Shown: in pieces, positions 50,001-53,388 of the stretch
Numbering within the stretch: the first letter of the stretch is position 1
How the letters are laid out: each line of letters opens with the position of its first letter
Assembly: GCF_026151205.1 (NCBI RefSeq)
Contig: NC_087078.1
Coordinates: 6,653,675 to 6,717,674, forward strand
Direction: 5' to 3'
DNA length: 64,000 nucleotides
Origin: Bolinopsis microptera
Lineage: Eukaryota > Ctenophora > Tentaculata > Lobata > Bolinopsidae
Notes under the pieces: model-generated
Told to the model about the DNA's origin: nothing
The model's database searches: none
The model's input: only the letters and a program-made list of their open reading frames with translations
Program-made: the position numbers and the translations under genes

Positions 50001-53000
50001 AGCTAACAACCCATATTTGGATGACTACGATTGCAGTAAACCAACATCTTTCATTCACTATGTCGATGCGAATAATCTGTATGGAAAGTCTATGTCATTC
50101 AAGCTTCCCTGTAAGAATTTCCGTTGGCTTAGTAAGAATGAAATAAGATCGTTGAATATTGGTGATTTAGATCCCGAAGGTGACACCTGTTATATTTTGG
50201 AAGTTGACCTACATTATCCAAAACATCTGCACGATCACCACAATGACTTCCCTCTTGCTGTGGAAAGCAAAATGATTTATGAGCATCAGTTATCACCCTA
50301 CAATAAAAAGTTTTTGGAGATGCACAACGAAAAATTCAAGTCTTCTCGTAAACTGGTTCCCGATTTAAAAGATAAGAAGCATTTTGTATGCTCCCTCAAG
50401 ACACTCCAATTATGTTTGAGCAAAGGGTTGATTCTTGAAAAGATTCACCGAGTTATGGCAGCGGATCAAACAGACTTTGTCACTCCATACATTAAATTTA
50501 ACTCGGTAAAAAGACGAAATGCCAAGTCCGATTTTGAAAAAGACTTCTTTAAACTTGCTAACAATTCAATTTATGGTAAGTTTATCGAGAGTCTGAGAAA
50601 TCGTACTAATGTTGACATTGTAAAAGATGAAAGATCTGCAAAGCGCCTCACTTCTAAGCCGCAGTTTATTGGATTTCACATGCTGGATGAGCAAACTACT
50701 GTTGTACAGTCTGTGAAGCGGAACTTAGTACTAAACAAACCCATTGCTTGCGGATTTATCGTTTTGGAAAATGCCAAACATATCATGGGAGAGTTCTGGT
50801 ATGACGTCCTAAAGCCGAAATATGGTGAAAGAATAAAACTCATCCTAAGTGACACGGATAGCTTCATTTATGGTGTGTTTGCAGAGAATGGGTACGAAGA
50901 TCTATACAGTATACGTGAACTTATGGATCTATCAGGTTACGTTGAGAATACCCCACTGTCGAGATTTAATGACCCCACCAACAAAAAAGTGCCTGGGAAG
51001 TTTTCAGACGAGAAACCGACTGAAATAATTAGTGAGGTTATTGCTCTGAAGCCTAAAATGTACTCTGTCATGACAAAGAAGCTTGTAACCAGGTGCAGTG
51101 AACAACATGAATGCACTTCATCTTGTTTCATTGGACATTCTGTCACAGCCAAAGGGATAGCTAAAGCTGCTCAAAGACGGATCCGACATGAAGATTACAG
51201 AAACGTATTAGATACTCAGTCAACAACGATGACAAAGTCACAAACAATTCGCGTTTTTGGAAACAAGATTTTTAGTGTTGTAGTACAAAAACGAGGACTT
51301 TCTGGTTTTGACGATAAAAAATTTATTTTAGACGATGGTATTAGTACTTTGAGTTATGGACACAAAAATTTGTAAGTATTAAATGAATGTTGTTTTTATT
51401 AAGAATAGGATCAATGTTTACCTATTAAACTTTATTTAGAGTAATTGACACTTATTTGCGATAGTTATTGAAAAATTGTGAGTAAACGAAATTTTGATTA
51501 ACTATATTGCATGCTAGACTTGAATAATGCTTATTTTGTGGTGATATATTGTATCGATTTTACTTTGTTCAATATTCTTTTTAATTTATTCTAAAACAAT
51601 ATTTGTGTTTTAGTCGTAACTGTCCCGATAAAAAAAGATAAAAAATGCTATAGCTAAAAAGTTGCGAGAAAAATATGACAAAAAAACAGAAATATTAGTA
51701 AACTACAGAAAATAAACATAAAAAGTCATAGGTATGTGTAGCGGTTGCACTTTAAATTGTTTACTCAAGTAAATAATAAAACAAGCTAAAAAATAAGGCA
51801 TGCCATAAAAGTAACAGTATATATATACACACACACACACACATGCGCACACACATACACCCACACAAACACACACACGCACACACACACACATACACAC
51901 ACACACACACACACACTCTCTCTCCCCCCCCCCCCCTCTTGTCGAAACTGGTACCTCACTTTTAGGTGATACAGCGGTACTATATTACATACTACTTACT
52001 TGTATTAGAACAGTCAGGGGAAAGAGAGCAGAGCAGAATAGAGAGGAATATAAAGAGAGGTAGAGAGTGGTAGAGGTTAGAGGGTCAGTGAGAGAGATGA
52101 TTCTGTAGGAGTGATCTGAGAGATAAATAAAGAAGGAGGGGAACGGGGACAGAAACCAGGAGTGGGAACCGAAAAAGAAATTGAGAAAGAGAGAGAGGTG
52201 AAGAAAGAAAGGCGGATCTGACGGATAGATAAAGGGTGTTAGGGAGCTAGCGAACAAAGAGAATTGCCGAAAATGGAGGGGGATATAAGAGAGCAGGGAC
52301 AGCCAGAGGGAGAGGGAGCAAAGGACAGAAAGGTGGAGCAGAGGGAGAAATTAGGTGGACTGGAGTTGGAGGAATAGAAAATGGGACTAGGAGGAACAGG
52401 AAAAATAGAGGCTCCTAAATGAATGAAGGTCAACTGGGAACCCAAAATAGTAGATCAATGATGTCGCTACACATCCATGCGCAGAATTTGTTTCTTTATC
52501 AAACTTTCCATATTTTCAAACAAGATATCCTGTTACATAAAAAGATGTTTTTTAAATTTATATAATAAAGATTTTAGTTGCACATGCTTGCAAGAATATC
52601 ATGTTATTATTGATTTCATAATCATGTCAGTATTCAATAGACCATGCCAAGAAGAGAGCAGACAATATCCTGATTGTTAACAATTAAGCACGTTTGTAAC
52701 CTGTTCAGTAGAGTTGTTCGGTTGAAGAAATCCAGGATCATCAGGAAAGTAGGGAGCTGGCAAACAGACGAGAGTTAACCATAAAGTTAACCACAATAAC
52801 TAATGGATTTGAGATCCTAACTTAACCTAGTCTTCAAATGCAAGGACCAGACAATAAAAACTGATTTCAAGGACAAGTTCTCTTATTTCTAAAACTTAAC
52901 CCACAAAACTGCCTTAAGTTAAGCACAAAACTAGAAAAACTGACTACAAAGTGCAGTAAATGGACATGAGATAAGAACAGGCTGCTGATACTAACTTGTA

Positions 53001-53388
53001 TTAGATACCCCATATTTGATGTTAGTGTTAGGTCGATCTCCTGATCTCCTCCTACTACCAGGACTCCTCCTTCTCCCAAACAACTCTCCTACAAGCACAT
53101 GTTATCTTGTAATCATCATGCACAAACATTCAGATTATCCTAAACATTTAAACAAATCAACATGCCATGCGTTAGGTAAAAGGTACGTTTAGAAGGGTAA
53201 ATGGTTTATTGATTTAAATAAAAGACAAGCTGTCATTCAATGCAAGACTTATAGTTGAAAGAACGTGCAAATTAAGAATTTAATGACTACTAAAATCATT
53301 CCAAACAAATGTTACAAACTCACTTACCGAACACTAAAGCGGTCAACTGCAGCAGCAGTAGCCCGTATAGGACTAACTTGTTAGTCAT
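31919..53388 (-). CDS. six-exon gene for a small type I membrane protein (194 aa), split by the giant palindrome
   Basis: Hand-built model on the minus strand: 53388-53328, 53088-52996, 34616-34524, 33253-33173, 32551-32379 and 32002-31919. All introns are GT-AG and all phases agree (1,1,1,1,0). The predicted protein has a signal peptide at 1-21. Three related Arg-rich modules follow (22-51, 53-82, 84-109; motifs LFGRRR and PGSRRR, then YTP-Y-V in modules 2 and 3). A 27-residue transmembrane helix (110-136) and a basic cytoplasmic tail of 58 residues come last, with YKPM (a YxxM-type motif, Y149) and YDQF (a YxxΦ sorting-type motif, Y183). I do not recognise the family; a receptor, adhesion or secretory-pathway role is inference. 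The 18.4-kb second intron holds the palindromic element. The donors of exons 3 and 4 (GTCTGT) are weak, so alternative ends are possible. Confidence 0.72.
32379..32551 (-). CDS. exon 5: transmembrane segment and juxtamembrane region
   Basis: The acceptor is CCAACATTTCTCACAG and the donor GAG|GTAGGA. It enters in phase 1 and leaves in phase 0. It encodes an uninterrupted hydrophobic helix (starting [10 protein letters not shown]), then VRKRNRDKR, a classic stop-transfer sequence that places the C-terminus in the cytosol. This is the strongest single piece of the gene model. Confidence 0.85.
33003..33044. repeat. inverted repeat arm flanking exon 4 (partner 34255-34295)
   Basis: GACAGCGACTGGGAAA, followed by TTTCAT and then a less exact ACAGGGAAATT, is the reverse complement of 34255-34295. 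The pair encloses exon 4 in an about 1.3-kb loop. Confidence 0.75.
33173..33253 (-). CDS. exon 4: third Arg-rich module (81 nt, phase 1-1)
   Basis: Opens after TTCGTAG. It encodes [19 protein letters not shown] and a short YRVSMT end, homologous to exons 2 and 3 but 12 nt shorter at the front. Its donor, ACAA|GTCTGT, is non-optimal. Confidence 0.65.
34255..34295. repeat. inverted repeat arm, partner of 33003-33044
   Basis: Contains TTTCCCAGTCGCTGTC, the exact reverse complement of the core of the left arm. It lies in the intron between exons 3 and 4. Confidence 0.75.
34524..34616 (-). CDS. exon 3: second Arg-rich module (93 nt, phase 1-1)
   Basis: Opens after TTTGTAG. It encodes [19 protein letters not shown] and ends YSVSHT before donor ACAA|GTCTGT. 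It has the same length and phase as exon 2, as expected from exon duplication. The donor region (ATACAAGTCTGTAGTC) is duplicated 41 bp further into the intron. Confidence 0.68.
34717..34724. repeat. left copy of 8-bp direct repeat TGTATTAG bracketing the composite insertion
   Basis: TGTATTAG occurs here and at 52001-52008, at the two outer edges of the foldback-plus-palindrome block. It is consistent with a target-site duplication, although the last two bases overlap the AGTAGTAT terminal motif. Confidence 0.5.
34723..36734. mobile_element. 2-kb foldback element with minisatellite arms
   Basis: The outer arms of about 255 bp (34723-34978 and 36480-36734) are unique sequence and almost perfect reverse complements. 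The inner arms are long arrays of an ATTATTATTAATGACGGGTA-like 15-20-bp unit, inverted about the centre near 35,715. The termini are AGTAGTATATGATGC and its reverse complement. This architecture resembles Drosophila FB elements, whose inverted repeats also contain tandem subrepeats. No coding capacity was seen. It abuts the giant palindrome with only TG between. Confidence 0.9.
36796..36912. repeat. poly-G plus (GT)n simple repeat, left arm
   Basis: A G run, a short GA run and an imperfect TG/TATG repeat end in TATATATA. The Cys-Val peptide in the overlapping open frame is an artefact. The mirror copy lies at about 51826-51940. Confidence 0.9.
37356..41096 (-). CDS. protein-primed-type family B DNA polymerase with zinc fingers and endonuclease VII-like module (left copy)
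   Basis: An intronless gene of 1,246 aa, starting at the ATG of [12 protein letters not shown]; the frame is open 13 codons upstream without ATG. It is predicted to synthesise DNA of a mobile or virus-like element. N-terminal C2H2-type finger 22-41 (CPICSKRM...H-x3-H) and a second finger-like motif 47-66. Further Cys/His cluster 360-380. Exonuclease motif I YFDFEC (D414, E416). Cys/His endonuclease VII-like module 513-553 with VRDHDHL and FRGAACNTC. Exo II near 567-572 (NLKGYD), Exo [11 protein letters not shown] (about 711-715). Polymerase motif A DANNLYG (D811), motif [10 protein letters not shown] (973-981) and motif C SDTDSF (D1073, D1075). All catalytic residues are present. The family (DNA_pol_B_2, as in Polintons, adintoviruses and linear plasmids) is inferred from the motifs. 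Residue 404 is Lys here and Gln in the right copy. Confidence 0.93.
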   Translation of the reverse strand: MKRGPGARTADKNRNKNPILECPICSKRMRSDNLKRHIPTHNPEKPCRNCKKFFRSDKLARHELLCSSDIDESLCNRHSGVHEHLNSEEECTSIAGYFRSYKLDVEKSSDYDQILSDSCIAAGNKITPFVQKNPIKVQLVITLSFQKHVLDDRDYSEKVFRSICEPLLLADNIADLLSRAKSYIRHGIETYQRCGSGWIFDELLCAHVEIAKYSPLFASGKVSIPKKLKKMRSILNIASPDTKCFLYCILAKMYPVNGQNPDRHTKYLPYASKIDMASVQFPVRIKDISKVEKLNKLSISVFQWCVDSEEVLPLKHGSGVGTQIDLLYLENDGCAHYLLIKNLNAFMRHRSRYHNTMFYCRKCMHGFVSLQNHNKHYQNCKQGINQLVKMPDPGVIEFKAFHKKDKKLFTVYFDFECLTVPYSSCSKKGSSSYTEKYQKHVPCSFCIVTVSEFSEYDSKVVTFSDEDPNKVTEEFISQLTKIHDDMMKCYEKNQYPIDMTAEDEIKFKSAKICHICKRRLNWESRTNYPVRDHDHLKKKNNFRGAACNTCNINYFNRSKRVPAFAHNLKGYDLNLFLLDLTKRVDKLNVVPETLEKFKAVFTDKFTFLDSFAFLSTSLEKLTANMKKSGLENFKRLKREFPENYELLSEKGVYFYDYASSYSVFSEKNLPPKQAFYSKLRDEDISDSDYSRAQNVFKTMNCQTLLDYMELYVKSDALLLCDVFENFRKLCLDYYGLDCCHYMSLPGFSWDAMLKMTKVNIEYMTDIDMYTFIEKNLRGGVTTVNHRQFKANNPYLDDYDCSKPTSFIHYVDANNLYGKSMSFKLPCKNFRWLSKNEIRSLNIGDLDPEGDTCYILEVDLHYPKHLHDHHNDFPLAVESKMIYEHQLSPYNKKFLEMHNEKFKSSRKLVPDLKDKKHFVCSLKTLQLCLSKGLILEKIHRVMAADQTDFVTPYIKFNSVKRRNAKSDFEKDFFKLANNSIYGKFIESLRNRTNVDIVKDERSAKRLTSKPQFIGFHMLDEQTTVVQSVKRNLVLNKPIACGFIVLENAKHIMGEFWYDVLKPKYGERIKLILSDTDSFIYGVFAENGYEDLYSIRELMDLSGYVENTPLSRFNDPTNKKVPGKFSDEKPTEIISEVIALKPKMYSVMTKKLVTRCSEQHECTSSCFIGHSVTAKGIAKAAQRRIRHEDYRNVLDTQSTTMTKSQTIRVFGNKIFSVVVQKRGLSGFDDKKFILDDGISTLSYGHKNL
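41131..42389 (-). promoter_or_regulatory. nine-copy tandem TATA-unit array upstream of the left polymerase gene
   Basis: Units of about 136-158 bp, alternating between two variants so that the true period is a dimer of about 296 bp. Each unit contains a TATA motif (read as GGCTATAAAAGGAG on the minus strand) followed by AGCTCATTTCTCAAACTG and TCAGTTACGTTTG. The last unit runs directly into the 5' leader of the polymerase gene. Unlike the right array, none of these units has the GCTTAA insertion. Confidence 0.85.
41197..41204 (-). promoter_or_regulatory. TATA box of the left polymerase gene
   Basis: TATAAAAG on the minus strand, about 100 nt before the ATG at 41096. It would place initiation about 70 nt upstream of the start codon. 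Confidence 0.6.
42613..42966 (-). CDS. 117-aa ORF of unknown function, left copy
   Basis: Starts [16 protein letters not shown] and ends LKFYLFE. The protein is identical to the right-arm copy at 45753-46106. It lies between the tRNA-like modules and the promoter array, in the same orientation as the polymerase gene. No signal peptide, membrane helix or domain that I recognise; a His/Thr-rich stretch ([16 protein letters not shown]) is visible in the middle. Because the arms are nearly identical overall, conservation of the ORF between arms is weak evidence of coding. It could be a small accessory or terminal-protein-like gene, or non-coding. Confidence 0.4.
   Translation of the reverse strand: MADADGSVREILAYLQYHESAISLFGVGSRENTESGEHSLHSFPSQIIVGMPTKLSYVRAVDFETNSGRTHTHVWMHTFDYMHCSNIYEHSNHAVITNKACTLSSSGQLFLKFYLFE
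43007..43106 (-). ncRNA. tRNA-like module 1, left copy
   Basis: Read on the minus strand: an A-box-like TTAGCTCAGAGCAC and a perfect B-box core GGTTCGAATCC. GCTC-A-GAGC resembles a collapsed D stem, and the T stem has one mismatch. No matching acceptor stem, so it is a tRNA-derived (SINE-like) module and not a working tRNA gene. Confidence 0.5.
43171..43248 (-). ncRNA. tRNA-like module 2, left copy
   Basis: A 77-nt segment closed by a perfect 7-bp acceptor-like stem (GGCCCTC with GAGGGCC), then a single A. Inside are TGGCGTGCAGC (weak A box), a CTCTAC/GTAGAG stem and GTTCGAGCC (B box). The T stem is poor. It differs from the right copy by at least one base. Probably a tRNA-derived relic. Confidence 0.42.
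43340..44325. repeat. inner non-coding part of left arm with diverged direct repeats
   Basis: No ORF. AGGACGGTTACT recurs at about 43675 and 43927, followed both times by similar ordered words (GT-ATTGTA, CAGCTGTG, TACTTGAC / TATTTGAC), indicating an old duplication of about 250 bp. Mirror copies lie in the right arm. Confidence 0.65.
44326..44393. other. centre of the palindrome: imperfect, G/C-tract-rich spacer
   Basis: The left side is a run of CCCTCC tracts and the right side a run of GGGTAGGG/GGAGGG tracts. The two halves are not exact complements. Each contains at least four runs of three or more G on one strand, so G-quadruplex structures are possible on both strands at the axis. Confidence 0.8.
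44394..45380. repeat. inner non-coding part of right arm
   Basis: Mirror image of 43340-44325, with only occasional substitutions (for example GTCACTTACC versus GCGACAACT-side sequence near the axis). No ORF. Confidence 0.7.
45471..45548 (+). ncRNA. tRNA-like module 2, right copy
   Basis: Mirror of 43171-43248, with ACTAATTAGCC where the left has ACTGATTAGCC. The acceptor-like 7-bp stem and the GTTCGAGCC box are intact. Confidence 0.42.
45613..45712 (+). ncRNA. tRNA-like module 1, right copy
   Basis: Mirror of 43007-43106, with intact A-box-like and B-box sequences. It ends about 40 bp before the 117-codon ORF and points toward the polymerase gene. Confidence 0.5.
45753..46106 (+). CDS. 117-aa ORF of unknown function, right copy
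   Basis: Identical protein to 42613-42966. It begins about 40 bp after tRNA-like module 1 and ends about 225 bp before the TATA array. See the left copy for features; no family recognised. Confidence 0.4.
   Translation: MADADGSVREILAYLQYHESAISLFGVGSRENTESGEHSLHSFPSQIIVGMPTKLSYVRAVDFETNSGRTHTHVWMHTFDYMHCSNIYEHSNHAVITNKACTLSSSGQLFLKFYLFE
46330..47600 (+). promoter_or_regulatory. nine-copy tandem TATA-unit array upstream of the right polymerase gene
   Basis: TATA motifs start at 46339, 46497, 46633, 46780, 46933, 47081, 47234, 47381 and 47527. Two units (46780 and 47081) read CTATAAAGCTTAAAAGGAG, with six extra bases absent from the left arm. Variants alternate (TTCAAGACACACATCAAG versus TTAAAGACAYACAACAAG), giving a dimeric higher-order period. 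Confidence 0.87.
47527..47534 (+). promoter_or_regulatory. TATA box of the right polymerase gene
   Basis: TATAAAAG about 108 nt before the ATG at 47635. It belongs to the last repeat unit, whose downstream half forms the predicted 5' leader. Confidence 0.6.
47635..51375 (+). CDS. protein-primed-type family B DNA polymerase with zinc fingers and endonuclease VII-like module (right copy)
   Basis: The same 1,246-aa protein as the left copy except for Gln at residue 404 (AFHKQDKK), which lies in a linker just before exonuclease motif I. All finger, exonuclease, endonuclease VII-like and polymerase motifs are intact. Transcribed away from the palindrome centre, so the two copies diverge. Directly after the stop is AGTATTAAATG, a possible ATTAAA polyadenylation signal, with an AATAAA at 51711. 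Intact frames in two copies argue against long neutral decay, but recent duplication or gene conversion explains that as well as selection does. Absence of introns fits an element gene better than a host gene. Confidence 0.93.
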   Translation: MKRGPGARTADKNRNKNPILECPICSKRMRSDNLKRHIPTHNPEKPCRNCKKFFRSDKLARHELLCSSDIDESLCNRHSGVHEHLNSEEECTSIAGYFRSYKLDVEKSSDYDQILSDSCIAAGNKITPFVQKNPIKVQLVITLSFQKHVLDDRDYSEKVFRSICEPLLLADNIADLLSRAKSYIRHGIETYQRCGSGWIFDELLCAHVEIAKYSPLFASGKVSIPKKLKKMRSILNIASPDTKCFLYCILAKMYPVNGQNPDRHTKYLPYASKIDMASVQFPVRIKDISKVEKLNKLSISVFQWCVDSEEVLPLKHGSGVGTQIDLLYLENDGCAHYLLIKNLNAFMRHRSRYHNTMFYCRKCMHGFVSLQNHNKHYQNCKQGINQLVKMPDPGVIEFKAFHKQDKKLFTVYFDFECLTVPYSSCSKKGSSSYTEKYQKHVPCSFCIVTVSEFSEYDSKVVTFSDEDPNKVTEEFISQLTKIHDDMMKCYEKNQYPIDMTAEDEIKFKSAKICHICKRRLNWESRTNYPVRDHDHLKKKNNFRGAACNTCNINYFNRSKRVPAFAHNLKGYDLNLFLLDLTKRVDKLNVVPETLEKFKAVFTDKFTFLDSFAFLSTSLEKLTANMKKSGLENFKRLKREFPENYELLSEKGVYFYDYASSYSVFSEKNLPPKQAFYSKLRDEDISDSDYSRAQNVFKTMNCQTLLDYMELYVKSDALLLCDVFENFRKLCLDYYGLDCCHYMSLPGFSWDAMLKMTKVNIEYMTDIDMYTFIEKNLRGGVTTVNHRQFKANNPYLDDYDCSKPTSFIHYVDANNLYGKSMSFKLPCKNFRWLSKNEIRSLNIGDLDPEGDTCYILEVDLHYPKHLHDHHNDFPLAVESKMIYEHQLSPYNKKFLEMHNEKFKSSRKLVPDLKDKKHFVCSLKTLQLCLSKGLILEKIHRVMAADQTDFVTPYIKFNSVKRRNAKSDFEKDFFKLANNSIYGKFIESLRNRTNVDIVKDERSAKRLTSKPQFIGFHMLDEQTTVVQSVKRNLVLNKPIACGFIVLENAKHIMGEFWYDVLKPKYGERIKLILSDTDSFIYGVFAENGYEDLYSIRELMDLSGYVENTPLSRFNDPTNKKVPGKFSDEKPTEIISEVIALKPKMYSVMTKKLVTRCSEQHECTSSCFIGHSVTAKGIAKAAQRRIRHEDYRNVLDTQSTTMTKSQTIRVFGNKIFSVVVQKRGLSGFDDKKFILDDGISTLSYGHKNL
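51826..51940. repeat. (CA)n plus poly-C simple repeat, right arm
   Basis: Mirror image of 36796-36912 with slightly different repeat lengths, the only place near the outer edge where the arms differ in length. Confidence 0.9.
52001..52008. repeat. right copy of TGTATTAG bracketing the composite insertion
   Basis: Identical to 34717-34724, four bases beyond the right edge of the palindrome. Confidence 0.5.
52010..52440. repeat. long purine-rich tract next to the palindrome
   Basis: About 430 bp in which the plus strand is dominated by A and G (GAGAGAGG, AAGAAAGAAAGG, GGAGGAGGGG-type words), with few pyrimidines. The complementary Ser/Pro/Leu-rich open frames reflect composition only. Located in the host intron just outside the right arm. 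Confidence 0.75.
52996..53088 (-). CDS. exon 2: first Arg-rich module (93 nt, phase 1-1)
   Basis: Opens after GTGCTTGTAG in the phase left by exon 1. It encodes [19 protein letters not shown] and ends YGVSNT at donor ACAA|GTTAGT, the best donor of the three module exons. It lies on the far side of the palindrome from exon 3. If not spliced, the frame ends two codons later at TAG. Confidence 0.7.
53328..53388 (-). CDS. exon 1: start codon and signal peptide
   Basis: The ATG at 53388-53386 opens [20 protein letters not shown], a short basic start plus a Leu-rich core typical of a signal peptide. The exon ends at donor TTCG|GTAAGTG, a near-consensus 5' splice site, in phase 1 to match exon 2. 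Confidence 0.78.

Larger units (their letters stand above)
36737..51996. mobile_element. giant palindrome of about 15.3 kb: inverted pair of a polymerase-encoding element
   Basis: Left arm 36737 to about 44,325 and right arm about 44,394 to 51996 are reverse complements with very few differences. I noticed scattered substitutions, two 6-bp insertions in the right promoter array (which exactly explain the 12-bp change in the mirror sum, 88,731 outside and 88,719 inside) and a 2-bp change in the outer simple repeats. From the edge inward each arm carries: AGTAGTATGTAATA terminus, poly-G and GT repeat, polymerase gene, nine-unit TATA array, 117-codon ORF, two tRNA-like modules, and about 1 kb of non-coding sequence. 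The outer termini share AGTAGTAT with the adjacent foldback. No capsid, integrase, protease or packaging gene is seen. Confidence 0.92.
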
